From: an uncultured Ruminococcus sp.
GTDB lineage: Bacteria > Bacillota > Clostridia > Oscillospirales > CAG-272
NCBI GenBank assembly: GCA_902762505.1
Contig: CACWOQ010000020.1
Location: 1-34,415 of the forward strand
Direction: 5' to 3'
Length of the DNA: 34,415 nucleotides
Of this stretch, positions 24,384-32,184 are shown piece by piece. Positions within the stretch are counted from its first letter, which is position 1; each line of letters starts with the position of its first letter. The position numbers were made by a program, and so were the translations under genes. The notes beneath the pieces were generated by a model, which had not been told where the DNA came from, made no database searches, and saw nothing but the letters and a program-made list of their open reading frames with translations.

Positions 24384-25322
24384 ATGAAATTCAATACAAA
24401 AGCCGTATCATCCGTACTCGCGGCGGCGACGCTGCTGTCGCTGCTCTGCTCCTGCGAGCCCGAGATCCCCTTCTCGACCGACAGCGTGACGCAGGTCACG
24501 GCTCCCGAAATAACCGCGCCCGAGATCACCGCGCCCGAAACGCTGCCCGGCATAGACACGGGTGATGTGACGACCGAGAGGGAAACGGACACGGTCACAG
24601 AGGATGAGACCACGGCTCCGCCGCAGACGACGGTGACCGAAACGGATCCGGAAACGGAGCCCGCAAAGGATCCGGACGCGCCGGAATTCAAGGTGGATCT
24701 TTCGGCTTACGAAAAATATATGGACCCCGAGGACCGCGACGGTTATATCATCCTCGTCAATCCGTCGAATCCGGTGGGAAAGGACTATAAGCCGACGGAT
24801 CTCGAGCCTCTCGTCGACACGAGACCTGACAGAAGCAAAAGATATCTGCGCCTTTACGCGGCAAAATCGCTCGAGGCGTTCCTGAAAGAAGCGCGCGCGA
24901 ACGGCTGCAAGGACGTGACGGTGACGAGCGCTTACAGAAGCTACGATTCTCAGAAGGAGATATTCGACGGAGACGTCAAGAGGCTCATGGAGAAGGGCTA
25001 CTCCGAGGAGGAGGCGATCGCCATAGAGCGGAAGGATACCGCCTACCCCGGTGAAAGCGAGCATCAGACGGGTCTTGCCGTCGATATGCACAACCTCGGC
25101 GCCGCAAGCCAGAAGTTCGCCGATACCTTTGAAGCGAAATGGCTTGCCGAAAACTGCTGGAAATTCGGCTTCATACTCAGATACATGCCCGACAAGGAGG
25201 ACATAACGACGTACGTTTACGAGCCGTGGCATTTCCGCTACGTAGGCAGGTATCACGCGAAGCGCATATACGATATGCATATGTGTCTTGAAGAATATAT
25301 CGAGTATCTTGCGAATAACTGA
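24384..25322 (+). CDS. D-alanyl-D-alanine carboxypeptidase lipoprotein, VanY/M15B
   Basis: 312 residues; GGAGGT six bases before the ATG. A lipoprotein signal ends in LLCSC with Cys24 the likely lipidated residue, followed by a Thr/Glu/Pro-rich tether (about 35-100) that spans the wall. The C-terminal M15B peptidase domain carries the zinc site ESEHQTGLAVD (His227, Asp234) and EPWHF (His283), plus VTSAYRSYDSQKEIFD. These enzymes remove the terminal D-Ala from peptidoglycan stem peptides outside the membrane. There is no vanHAX or two-component pair beside it, so housekeeping wall maturation is more likely than glycopeptide resistance. Confidence 0.93.
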   Translation: MKFNTKAVSSVLAAATLLSLLCSCEPEIPFSTDSVTQVTAPEITAPEITAPETLPGIDTGDVTTERETDTVTEDETTAPPQTTVTETDPETEPAKDPDAPEFKVDLSAYEKYMDPEDRDGYIILVNPSNPVGKDYKPTDLEPLVDTRPDRSKRYLRLYAAKSLEAFLKEARANGCKDVTVTSAYRSYDSQKEIFDGDVKRLMEKGYSEEEAIAIERKDTAYPGESEHQTGLAVDMHNLGAASQKFADTFEAKWLAENCWKFGFILRYMPDKEDITTYVYEPWHFRYVGRYHAKRIYDMHMCLEEYIEYLANN

Positions 25323-25335
25323 CTGTATCCGGTCG

Positions 25336-25367
25336 ATAATACCCGTGACAGCGGGTATTATTTTTTT
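25336..25367 (+). terminator. Intrinsic terminator after the VanY-like gene
   Basis: Ten-bp stem ATAATACCCG (25336-25345) and CGGGTATTAT (25352-25361), TGACAG loop, then seven T. The T-run ends one base before the ribosome site of the next gene, so that gene can only be reached by read-through or by an unseen promoter. Confidence 0.9.
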
Positions 25368-25381
25368 GAAAGGAACAGATC

Positions 25382-25825
25382 ATGGAAAACAAAAGATCAG
25401 ATCACGACGCAGAGATGCTCCGTGATATTTACAAGGACTGCCGCATGGGCGCGGGGTCGACGGTGAAGCTCGCCGGGAACACGGAGAACGAAAGTATGAG
25501 ACAGCTGATGAACGGTCAGCTTAAGCAATATCAGGGCTTTGCGGCTCGCGCCTCGGATCTGCTCGCGGAGCGCGGGCAGACGCCGGAGGACGCGTCGTTT
25601 TTCGAGAAGCTTCCCGCAGAGATCGGCATGGCTGTCGGTCAGATGACGGACCCGTCCGATTCAAAAACGGCGCAGATGATGATAAACGGCTTCGTAATGG
25701 GGATCGCCGAGCTGAAAAAGCAGCTTGCGGATTCGCCGGACGTTTCGGAGCAGACGGCGGCTCTCTGCGCCGATATGATACAGTTTCAGCTCGGCGCAAT
25801 GCACGATATGGAGCAATATTTATAA
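25382..25825 (+). CDS. Small helical protein, ferritin-like fold suspected
   Basis: 147 residues, no signal or membrane segment. GAAAGGAA six bases before the ATG. Almost entirely helical with amphipathic repeats (MLRDIYKDCRMGAGSTVKL, ESMRQLMNGQLKQYQGFAAR, LPAEIGMAVGQMTD, MINGFVMGIAELKKQLAD, MIQFQLGAMHDMEQYL). This four-helix pattern resembles the DUF2383/ferritin-like proteins common in Clostridia, but no clear ExxH iron site is present. Expression is unusual because an intrinsic terminator ends just before its ribosome site and the only promoter seen nearby belongs to the following gene. Confidence 0.8.
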   Translation: MENKRSDHDAEMLRDIYKDCRMGAGSTVKLAGNTENESMRQLMNGQLKQYQGFAARASDLLAERGQTPEDASFFEKLPAEIGMAVGQMTDPSDSKTAQMMINGFVMGIAELKKQLADSPDVSEQTAALCADMIQFQLGAMHDMEQYL

Positions 25826-25832
25826 TATCATC

Positions 25833-25861
25833 TTGAATTTAACACATATCAGATGTATAAT
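25833..25861 (+). promoter_or_regulatory. Promoter of the surface-protein gene
   Basis: TTGAAT (25833-25838), 17 bp, TATAAT (25856-25861), beginning eight bases after the preceding stop. The start site would fall inside the hairpin that follows. Confidence 0.8.
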
Positions 25862-25863
25862 TT

Positions 25864-25896
25864 ATGCGGTACGGCGTATAAGGCGCCGTACCGCAT
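25864..25896 (+). promoter_or_regulatory. Perfect 13-bp hairpin at the 5' end of the leader
   Basis: ATGCGGTACGGCG (25864-25876) and its complement (25884-25896) around a 7-base loop, no T-run. It starts three bases past the -10 box, so the mRNA would begin within the stem and still keep about nine base pairs. It may protect the 5' end or help end the upstream transcript. Confidence 0.65.
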
Positions 25897-25919
25897 GAAT
25901 ATTTCATAAGGAGAAAAAC

Positions 25920-27362
25920 ATGAAAAAAGCCGCAGCGTTATTCATCGTCATCGCACTGGCTTACTGCGCTTTTGCCGCCGTTACGGAAGCCGCAGGCGGT
26001 ACGGTCGAGGAAAACAAGGACTACGGCGGAGCGTGGGAGATCAACGAATCCACGTACGTCTGCCGTGAAAGGATAGAATGGCCGAACTTCGGCGTATACA
26101 TGCTCGGCAACGCCGACGGTAAAATAGGTCTTTATATGGAAACGACCGTCGCCGACAAATCGACCGAGCCCGACGGACTCGGCGGCGACTCCGGCTTCAT
26201 GGTCGGCATCACCGACAAGAACGGCAACGGCATCATAGAGGAAAGTGTTGACGAATACTACCTCATAGACATCTCCTGCAGCAACGACGGCGGCTTTATA
26301 GCCATTGAAAAGAACGCTGCGAAATGGGGCGACTGGTCCGTTATCGACCATTCGTCAAGCTTCCGGAAGGGCGCGAAGGTCGGTATGTATCTCATATACG
26401 ATCCCGATACGGCGTACTTCGCGGTTTACATAAGCGAGATCGACGACGCGGGCAACGTGATGACGGAGGCTGATCCGTGGATCGAATGGACGGACGGCAA
26501 AGACCCGCTTCAGGGCAAGGGCTTCGGCATCTGCTCCAAAATAACCGACGGCGTCATAAGCAACGTCAAGGTGTCCCGCGGCGACAGCGTCACCCCGCCC
26601 GAGCCCTCGACGGCAGGACCCGCGTACGGTCCCGACGACAAAAAGATACTTCTCGCAGACTTCACGGATCCCGAGACGATAAACAAGACGATCGGAACCG
26701 GTCACGACTGCGACATAACGTTTGACGAGGAATTCGGCTGCCTGAAAGCGACCGTCACCGGTCCCGACCCGTTCTTCAAGGTCCCGATGAACCTTGCGAC
26801 TTACTTTGACGGCGACAAATTCACCGGACTTCTCATCAATTACAAAACGGTCGAATATTCGCAGGCGGAGATATTCTTCACAACGAAAACGTCGCGCGAC
26901 ATAGCGAGAAACCACCTGTTCTTCGGCCTTGACGAGACAGACGACTTCGTCGATCTGTTCGTGGATATGACTCTTGACGATCACGGTACGTGGACCGATC
27001 AGATAAGATCCGTGCGTATCGACCCCGACCACGCCGGCACCGAGGACGGAGTATTCTACTTCAAGTACGTATACGCCGTGACGGAGGATTATGAGGAATC
27101 CGCCGCCGACACAGAAACCGGGACTGCCGAGCCGACAGATACAGACACCATAACGGAGCCCGAGCAGACCGTTACGGACACAGATGAGCAGACCCCCGCC
27201 GTGTCCGACACGAACCCGGACGTTCCCGGAACGGCAGCGGAAAACACCGGAAAGCCCGGTTCGGGCAAAACCGCCGTAATAGCGGCGGCGGCAGGCGGAG
27301 CGGTCGTTATCGCGGCGGCGGCCGCGGCGGCTGTTATAATTAGCAAAAAGAAACGCGCCTGA
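25920..27362 (+). CDS. Surface-anchored two-domain beta-sandwich protein
   Basis: 480 residues; AAGGAG before the ATG. Signal peptide (about 1-23), then a first beta domain (about 30-215) like CBM9/DOMON-type sugar- or ligand-binding folds: GAWEINESTYVCRERIEWP, GLYMETTVADKST, FMVGITDKNGNG, VGMYLIYDPDTAYFAVYI. A second beta domain (about 230-390) starts KKILLADFTDPETINK and contains FKVPMNLATYF and IRSVRIDPDH. A Thr/Glu/Pro/Asp linker, an Ala/Val/Ile transmembrane helix (about 452-474) and SKKKRA end the chain, the same anchoring plan as in the glucosaminidase. No catalytic motif is recognised; carbohydrate binding is an inference. Confidence 0.82.
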   Translation: MKKAAALFIVIALAYCAFAAVTEAAGGTVEENKDYGGAWEINESTYVCRERIEWPNFGVYMLGNADGKIGLYMETTVADKSTEPDGLGGDSGFMVGITDKNGNGIIEESVDEYYLIDISCSNDGGFIAIEKNAAKWGDWSVIDHSSSFRKGAKVGMYLIYDPDTAYFAVYISEIDDAGNVMTEADPWIEWTDGKDPLQGKGFGICSKITDGVISNVKVSRGDSVTPPEPSTAGPAYGPDDKKILLADFTDPETINKTIGTGHDCDITFDEEFGCLKATVTGPDPFFKVPMNLATYFDGDKFTGLLINYKTVEYSQAEIFFTTKTSRDIARNHLFFGLDETDDFVDLFVDMTLDDHGTWTDQIRSVRIDPDHAGTEDGVFYFKYVYAVTEDYEESAADTETGTAEPTDTDTITEPEQTVTDTDEQTPAVSDTNPDVPGTAAENTGKPGSGKTAVIAAAAGGAVVIAAAAAAAVIISKKKRA

Positions 27363-27394
27363 GGATCGCCCGCGCAAAAATTCACGGACAGCTA

Positions 27395-27423
27395 TTGACA
27401 AGAGCCGCGTTTTGTGCTAAAAT
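27395..27423 (+). promoter_or_regulatory. Promoter of tRNA-Gln
   Basis: TTGACA (27395-27400), 17 bp, TAAAAT (27418-27423), seven bases before the mature 5' end allowing for the start site. Confidence 0.8.
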
Positions 27424-27436
27424 ATATCCTCGATAA

Positions 27437-27511
27437 TGGGATATAGCCAAGCAGGTTAAGGCACAAGACTTTGACTCTTGCACTCCGCTGGTTCGAGTCC
27501 AGCTATCCCAG
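27437..27511 (+). tRNA. tRNA-Gln (anticodon UUG)
   Basis: Full cloverleaf: acceptor stem TGGGATA with TATCCCA, D-arm GCC/GGC, anticodon stem CAAGA/TCTTG around CTTTGAC (anticodon TTG, reading CAA), T-arm GCTGG-TTCGAGT-CCAGC, discriminator G. The CCA end is encoded (27512-27514). It is followed at once by its terminator. Confidence 0.97.
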
Positions 27512-27513
27512 CC

Positions 27514-27543
27514 AAAAATCCCGCGCGTGAGTGCGGGATTTTT
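27514..27543 (+). terminator. Terminator of tRNA-Gln
   Basis: Stem AAAAATCCCGC (27514-27524) with GCGGGATTTTT (27533-27543). The same hairpin with its downstream heptamers occurs again at 27765. Confidence 0.9.
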
Positions 27544-27673
27544 ACTTTTTCACTTTTCACTCTTCACTTTTCACTAACTTGGCGGGATTTTTGGCTAAGT
27601 AATAAGTAATAGTGAATAGTGAAGAAGTAAGGTAGCTTTTCGCCGAGGCGAAAAGAAATTTTTATTATTAAGG

Positions 27674-27703
27674 TTGAAAAAGTAATAGGTTTTATGGTAT
27701 AAT
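27674..27703 (+). promoter_or_regulatory. Promoter inside the tRNA-nfo spacer
   Basis: TTGAAA (27674-27679), 18 bp, TATAAT (27698-27703). It reads into a strong AAGGAGG (27719-27725) and then straight into the second terminator copy, with no gene of normal size. Confidence 0.55.
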
Positions 27704-27709
27704 GGAAAA

Positions 27710-27793
27710 AAGCAAAGTAAGGAGGATTGAGCGCTTATTCTCAATACCCTTTTTCTTCAGTCTGAAATCCCGCGCGTGAGTGCGGGATTTTTA
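27710..27793 (+). ncRNA. Candidate small RNA or leader remnant
   Basis: Promoter, about 84 transcribed bases and a terminator (stem 27765-27792) form a complete short transcription unit. It holds AAGGAGG, but the only reading frame after it is 12 codons from a TTG placed too close to the site (TTGAGCGCTTATTCTCAATA onwards), so translation is doubtful. It may be an sRNA or the 5' remnant of a lost gene. The proposed start is inferred from the -10 box. Confidence 0.35.
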
Positions 27794-27797
27794 CTTC

Positions 27798-27894
27798 TTC
27801 ACTTTTCACTCTTCACTTTTCACTCTTCACTCTTCACTTTTCACTCTTCACTCTTCACTTTTCACTCTTCACTTTTCACTCTTCACTTTTCACC
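27798..27894 (+). repeat. Heptamer array TTCACT(T/C)
   Basis: Thirteen full units of TTCACTT or TTCACTC in phase, plus a partial TTCACC, preceded by an imperfect TTACTTC. It ends 39 bp before the nfo promoter. The open frame that crosses it (repeated HSSLFTF) is a repeat artefact. Confidence 0.95.
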
Positions 27895-27932
27895 GCATCG
27901 CTTTCACGCACGCAAAATAAATAATATTCATC

Positions 27933-27961
27933 TTGACTTTGCGGCGGAGATGCTTTATAAT
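27933..27961 (+). promoter_or_regulatory. Promoter of nfo
   Basis: TTGACT (27933-27938), 17 bp, TATAAT (27956-27961), 29 bp before the start codon with AAGGAG between. Confidence 0.82.
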
Positions 27962-27990
27962 ATACCCATGACCGCAACAAGGAGAATATT

Positions 27991-28821
27991 ATGTTTTATA
28001 TAGGTTGTCATTTATCGTCTTCGGGCGGATATCTGAATATGGGAAAAACGGCGACGGAGCTCGGCGCGAACACCTTCCAGTTTTTCACGCGCAACCCGCG
28101 CGGCGGATCGGTGAAAAAATTCGACCCGGAAGACTGCGCGGCGCTCGTCTCATACATGAAAGAAAACGGCTTCGGCAAAATCGTCGCGCACGCGCCGTAT
28201 ACGCTCAATCCGGCGTCAGCCGAGCCGCGCACGCGTGAGTTCGCAAACTCCGTCTTCGCCGACGACATAGCGATCCTCGAACACATCCCCGGCGCGCTTT
28301 ACAATTTCCATCCGGGCAGCCACGTCGGTCAGGGTACGGATATCGGCATCGGATTCATCCTCGATATGCTCAACGCGCATATGAGCCGCGATATGAGCAC
28401 CACGGTACTGCTTGAAACGATGGCGGGCAAGGGCAGCGAGATAGGCTCGACCTTCGCGGAGCTCCGCGCGATAATCGACGGCTGTGAATACAAAGAGCAT
28501 CTCGGCGTCTGTCTTGACACGTGCCATATATCCGACGCGGGCTACGACGTGAAAGACGGGCTTGACGGCACGCTTGAGGAATTTGACCGCGTCATAGGGC
28601 TTGACCGTCTGTTTGCCGTCCATCTTAACGACAGCAAAAACCCGACGGGCGCACACAAGGACCGGCACGAAAAGATCGGTCAGGGCTTCATCGGGCTTGA
28701 ATATATCGAAAGGATCATCAACCATCCGGCGCTTCAGGGACTTCCGTTCGAGCTTGAAACGCCGAACGACAACGACGGCTACGCCGCCGAAATAAAGCTT
28801 CTGAAGGAGTTGAAAAAATGA
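27991..28821 (+). CDS. nfo: Endonuclease IV (AP endonuclease)
   Basis: 276 residues, normal length. Cleaves 5' to abasic sites in base-excision repair. Three-zinc TIM-barrel motifs are all present: [85 protein letters not shown] and [14 protein letters not shown] lies before the ATG. The stop overlaps the ATG of the next gene (ATGA). A deoxyinosine/uracil-type glycosylase, an enzyme that creates AP sites, is encoded 1.1 kb away on the other strand. Confidence 0.97.
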   Translation: MFYIGCHLSSSGGYLNMGKTATELGANTFQFFTRNPRGGSVKKFDPEDCAALVSYMKENGFGKIVAHAPYTLNPASAEPRTREFANSVFADDIAILEHIPGALYNFHPGSHVGQGTDIGIGFILDMLNAHMSRDMSTTVLLETMAGKGSEIGSTFAELRAIIDGCEYKEHLGVCLDTCHISDAGYDVKDGLDGTLEEFDRVIGLDRLFAVHLNDSKNPTGAHKDRHEKIGQGFIGLEYIERIINHPALQGLPFELETPNDNDGYAAEIKLLKELKK

Positions 28822-29978
28822 ATTACATTGCTGAAAAATACAACAGATTCAAGGTAAGCTACCGTTCGTCAGCCGACGCCGTCGCCTCGTTTTACTTCAC
28901 GTGCGAGGGCAGGACGGTAAAGGAGACTTTTTACCTTCCGAAGGATGGAAACGGCGTTTTTGAAAGCTTCACCGAGGGATTTCTCGAAGGAAAGCTCGCT
29001 TTCGGGCTGTTCGATCTGCGCGTCGACGTGCGAGGGGACGGCGAATGCGTCATAGACGGCGTGGACGTCTGCGTGTGCGAGCCTCCCGAGGGCGGCACGT
29101 ACTTCATCGAAAACGGCATTTTAAAGGTCGGCGTCGAGCTCGTATGGGGCGGCGGTCTTTCGTATTATGAAGACAAGAGATGCCGTATCGAAGGTCTTAC
29201 CAACATGCTCAACCACGCGGACACCGGCAGGCTCGTACAGCAGTCGTATTACGGCACGCACGAGCATCCGTACGTCAGAGGCGAATTCATGGGCAATCCG
29301 TGGAGCTACAATCCCGTTCAGGGCGGCGACCGCGGCAACTGCAAGAGCAAGCTGATAGATTACAGGGTCAGCGGCGATTCCGTATGGGTGAAATGCCGCC
29401 CGCGCGACTGGGGCAAGGTAGGCAGTTATACGTACAGCTATATGGAAAACACGTATACGATAGACGGCGATCTGCTCCGCGTTGACAACGTCTTCGTCGA
29501 CTGGTCGGGTTATAAGCATCCCGTGGCGACGCAGGAGGTCCCGGCGTTCTACACCGTCAGTTATCTTGACAATTTCTATTTTTACAACGGAGACAAGCCG
29601 TGGCAGGACGAACCCCTTGAGGTCCGCCGCGATCTCATATTCTGGCCCGAGGACTGGCCGAGACACAGATTCCCGCTGAATGAAAAAAACACCGAGACGT
29701 GGGCGGCGTGGTGCGATAAAGACGACTACGGTATAGGTCTTTACGTTCCCGGAGCTCAGCTTTACGTCGCCGGACGCTTTCAGCACAACGGCACGAAGGA
29801 TCCGTCCGCGGGACCGACGAATTACGTCGCTCCGCTTTATTCGCTCGGCATAATATCCTACAAGCCGATACGGTATTCTTATCTTGTGACGTCCGGTAAG
29901 CTCGAGGATATAAGAAAAAGATTCAAAGACGAACGCGATTTCACGGACAACGCCTCGTTCAGAGCATACAACGGATAA
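28818..29978 (+). CDS. Conserved-looking beta-rich protein of unknown function
   Basis: 386 residues, no signal peptide, overlapping nfo by 4 bp with AAGGAG inside the nfo end, so it is translationally coupled. It appears mostly beta and very rich in Trp, Tyr and Gly. Stretches such as [48 protein letters not shown] and [16 protein letters not shown] look like the conserved core of a galactose-mutarotase-like or polysaccharide-lyase-like sandwich. That is only a resemblance; no catalytic set can be named. Its last 20 bp overlap the end of the convergent glycosylase gene. Coupling of a probable carbohydrate enzyme to an AP endonuclease has no obvious logic. Confidence 0.8.
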   Translation: MNYIAEKYNRFKVSYRSSADAVASFYFTCEGRTVKETFYLPKDGNGVFESFTEGFLEGKLAFGLFDLRVDVRGDGECVIDGVDVCVCEPPEGGTYFIENGILKVGVELVWGGGLSYYEDKRCRIEGLTNMLNHADTGRLVQQSYYGTHEHPYVRGEFMGNPWSYNPVQGGDRGNCKSKLIDYRVSGDSVWVKCRPRDWGKVGSYTYSYMENTYTIDGDLLRVDNVFVDWSGYKHPVATQEVPAFYTVSYLDNFYFYNGDKPWQDEPLEVRRDLIFWPEDWPRHRFPLNEKNTETWAAWCDKDDYGIGLYVPGAQLYVAGRFQHNGTKDPSAGPTNYVAPLYSLGIISYKPIRYSYLVTSGKLEDIRKRFKDERDFTDNASFRAYNG

Positions 29979-30432
29979 CGGACCAGGCGTCGAGCAGCGC
30001 TTCGTATGAGTACGACGCGTTCGCCGGGCTCGTTGACGGCATACGGAAATACGGCACGGATCCGTCGCCGTATTTTTCGTAAAGGGAGATGGCGGCGGAT
30101 CCGTTGAGATAAACCGCTTTTATGTCAGCCGCGCCGAATATGACCGAAAGGTCGTTCGGCAAAACGTCCTTTATGCTTGAATCGGCGCTGCCCTTCACGG
30201 TACAGGAGCCGACGACGTCCCAAAGAGCGACGCCGTGCGACAGAAGCATGCGCTTCTTTTCGTCAACCGTTTCGGGCGTCCCGCATCCGAGCACGCCGGA
30301 GATCACCCGCCAGAATCTGTTTCTCGGGTGTCCGTAATAAAATCCCTGCTTTCTCGACGCCTCGGACGGGAAGCTTCCGAGGATGAGTATACGGCTGTTT
30401 CCGTCGTATACGGGTTCTATCTCATGCTTCAT
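29959..30432 (-). CDS. DNA-deoxyinosine glycosylase (UDG superfamily)
   Basis: 157 residues. The motif LILGSFPSEASRKQGFYYGH, then PRNRFWRV, is the signature of the hypoxanthine/deoxyinosine glycosylase branch (UDG family 6). The C-terminal MPSTSPANAS matches the second UDG motif, and the central LSHGVALWDVVGSC is also typical. It removes deaminated bases, leaving AP sites that endonuclease IV can process. The promoter's -10 box ends about seven bases before the ATG and there is no ribosome site, so the mRNA may be leaderless. Divergent from the ABC exporter with only 36 bp between start codons. Confidence 0.9.
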   Translation of the reverse strand: MKHEIEPVYDGNSRILILGSFPSEASRKQGFYYGHPRNRFWRVISGVLGCGTPETVDEKKRMLLSHGVALWDVVGSCTVKGSADSSIKDVLPNDLSVIFGAADIKAVYLNGSAAISLYEKYGDGSVPYFRMPSTSPANASYSYEALLDAWSVIRCML

Positions 30433-30438
30433 ACATTC

Positions 30439-30467
30439 ATTTTACACCTACCGGAGAAAAAAGTCAA
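30439..30467 (-). promoter_or_regulatory. Promoter of the glycosylase gene
   Basis: Minus strand TTGACT (30462-30467), 17 bp, TAAAAT (30439-30444). The expected start site (about 30431-30433) coincides with the ATG at 30432. The -35 box lies just before the ABC gene's start codon on the other strand. Confidence 0.72.
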
Positions 30468-30468
30468 T

Positions 30469-32184
30469 ATGAAATTGCTTTTACCGTACTTGAAAAAATA
30501 CAGGACGCAGAGTATCCTTTCTCCGCTTTTCAAGCTTTTCGAGGTGATACTCGAGCTTTGCGTTCCCTTTATCGTATCGTACATGATAGACAGCGGCATA
30601 AAAAACGGCGACAGGCCTCTTGTGATCAAGCTCACGCTGATCCTCGTGCTTTTCGCCGCCGTCGGCTTCGGTTTCGCCGTCGTCGCTCAGTATTTCGCCG
30701 CGCGCGCCGCCACGGGATTCGCCGCTGACCTCAGATCGGCGTTATACGACCATATAGGGAAGCTTTCTTATTCGGATCTCGACAGGCTCGGCGCCTCGTC
30801 TCTGATAACGAACATGACGTCCGACGTGAGCAGGGTGCAGAACGGCGTGAATCTTACGCTCAGACTGCTTCTCCGCTCTCCGTTCGTCGTCGCAGGCGCG
30901 GTCGCGGCGTGCTTCGCCGTAAGCGTGAAGCCGGCTCTCGGATTCGCCGCCGCCGTCCCGCTTCTGCTCGTATTCGTATATTTCGTCATGCTTTTCGGCA
31001 TGAAGCTTTATTCCCGTGTCCAGAACAGTCTTTCCCTTACCGTCAGACGCGCCAAGGAAAACCTCGACGGCGTCCGCGTGATACGCGCCTTCGGCGGCGA
31101 GGACGGCGAAGAGGAACGCTTCCGCCGCGAAAACGGAGCGCTGCTCAGAGATCAGCTCGTATCAGGCAGGCTTTCCGCGCTGCTTAATCCCGTTACTTTT
31201 CTCATCGTAAATATCGCGGTCGCCGCAATGATGTACCTCGGCGCGATAAAGGTCGACTCCGGTTCGCTTACGCAGGGGCAGGTCGTGGCGATGTACAACC
31301 TCACCGCGATGGTGCTCGTCGAGCTTATAAAGCTCGCGGATCTTACCATAAACATAACAAAAGCGATGTCGAGCGGAAAGCGCCTCGCCTCGGTGCTCTC
31401 GCTTGAACCGTCCGTCGTATACGGCGAAAAGGAGCTTGAGCCCAAAGGCGGATACGCCGTCAGACTCAGCGGCGCTTCGCTGTCGTACGGAGGCAAGGCG
31501 GCGCTGTCGGATATCGACCTCACGGTCAGGACCGGACAGACCGTCGGGATCATCGGCGGCACGGGCTCCGGCAAATCGTCTCTTATCGCGCTGATCGCGC
31601 GGTTTTACGACAGAGACTCCGGCAAGGTCGAGCTTTTCGGTCACGATATACGCGATTATACGGAAAAACAGCTTCGCTCACTCGTCGGCGCCGTGCCTCA
31701 GAAAGCCGTGCTGTTTGAAGGTACCCTGCGCGAGAACCTTTGCGCCGGCGCGGGCGACGTCGACGACGATACGTTAAACGCGGCGCTTGCCGCGGCGTGC
31801 GCCGACGGTTTTGTCGCCGAAAAAGGCGGACTTCAATGCCGCGTCGAACAGGGCGGCAGAAACTTTTCCGGCGGTCAGAAGCAGAGGCTTTGCGTCGCGC
31901 GTGCGCTTTTGCGGCGTCCCGCGCTTCTGATACTCGACGACAGCAGCTCAGCCCTCGATTACGCGACGGACGCCCGTATGCGCGAAGCCATCGCCTCGTA
32001 TTCCGAGGGGATGACGGTGATCATCGCCGCACAGCGCGTTTCAAGCGTGGCGGGCGCGGATCTGATCTACGTGACGGACGACGGCGCGATAGTCGGCTCC
32101 GGCACTCACGAGGAACTGCTTTCGTGCTGTCCGCGCTACGCGCAGATATACGCCTCGCAGACGGGAGGTGAGCGCGATGAATAA
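30469..32184 (+). CDS. ABC exporter half-transporter with degenerate Walker B
   Basis: 571 residues. Start at MKLLLPYLKKYR, with GGAGA upstream; the longer frame to 30235 would run across the divergent gene. Six-helix type IV exporter membrane domain (about 1-310), then the ATPase: Walker A IGGTGSGKSS (Lys369), signature NFSGGQKQR, Walker B LLILDDSSSALD, where the catalytic Glu is Asp491. A degenerate site in one subunit with a canonical partner is the mark of heterodimeric exporters (LmrCD, BmrCD, TM287/288 type) for drugs, lipids or peptides. Substrate unknown. No plus-strand promoter was identified with confidence; it would have to lie within the glycosylase gene. Confidence 0.93.
   Translation: MKLLLPYLKKYRTQSILSPLFKLFEVILELCVPFIVSYMIDSGIKNGDRPLVIKLTLILVLFAAVGFGFAVVAQYFAARAATGFAADLRSALYDHIGKLSYSDLDRLGASSLITNMTSDVSRVQNGVNLTLRLLLRSPFVVAGAVAACFAVSVKPALGFAAAVPLLLVFVYFVMLFGMKLYSRVQNSLSLTVRRAKENLDGVRVIRAFGGEDGEEERFRRENGALLRDQLVSGRLSALLNPVTFLIVNIAVAAMMYLGAIKVDSGSLTQGQVVAMYNLTAMVLVELIKLADLTINITKAMSSGKRLASVLSLEPSVVYGEKELEPKGGYAVRLSGASLSYGGKAALSDIDLTVRTGQTVGIIGGTGSGKSSLIALIARFYDRDSGKVELFGHDIRDYTEKQLRSLVGAVPQKAVLFEGTLRENLCAGAGDVDDDTLNAALAAACADGFVAEKGGLQCRVEQGGRNFSGGQKQRLCVARALLRRPALLILDDSSSALDYATDARMREAIASYSEGMTVIIAAQRVSSVAGADLIYVTDDGAIVGSGTHEELLSCCPRYAQIYASQTGGERDE

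Larger units (their letters stand above)
27516..27824 (+). repeat. 60-bp direct repeat: tRNA terminator plus heptamers
   Basis: Bases 27516-27575 and 27765-27824 are the same 60 bp with one mismatch, covering the tRNA-Gln terminator and the first TTCACTY heptamers. Between the copies lie inverted heptamers (AGTGAATAGTGAAGAAGTAA, about 27611-27630) and a small hairpin, CTTTTCGC-CGAG-GCGAAAAG (27636-27655), followed by a T-run. No protein-coding gene is recognised in 27515-27990. Confidence 0.9.

Noticed and set aside
24384..25322. Glycopeptide-resistance vanY
   Set aside because: No vanH, vanA-type ligase, vanX or sensor pair is adjacent; an ordinary M15B carboxypeptidase explains it.
27437..27514. 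tRNA-borne integration site
   Set aside because: The tRNA is intact, but no integrase and no duplicate of its 3' end with flanking mobile genes was found; only the terminator is repeated.
27798..27894. CRISPR or origin iterons
   Set aside because: Contiguous 7-bp units without spacers, no replication gene nearby; simple tandem repeat is sufficient.
27776..28003. 75-codon frame with repeated HSSLFTF
   Set aside because: Produced by translating the heptamer array; starts inside the terminator copy.
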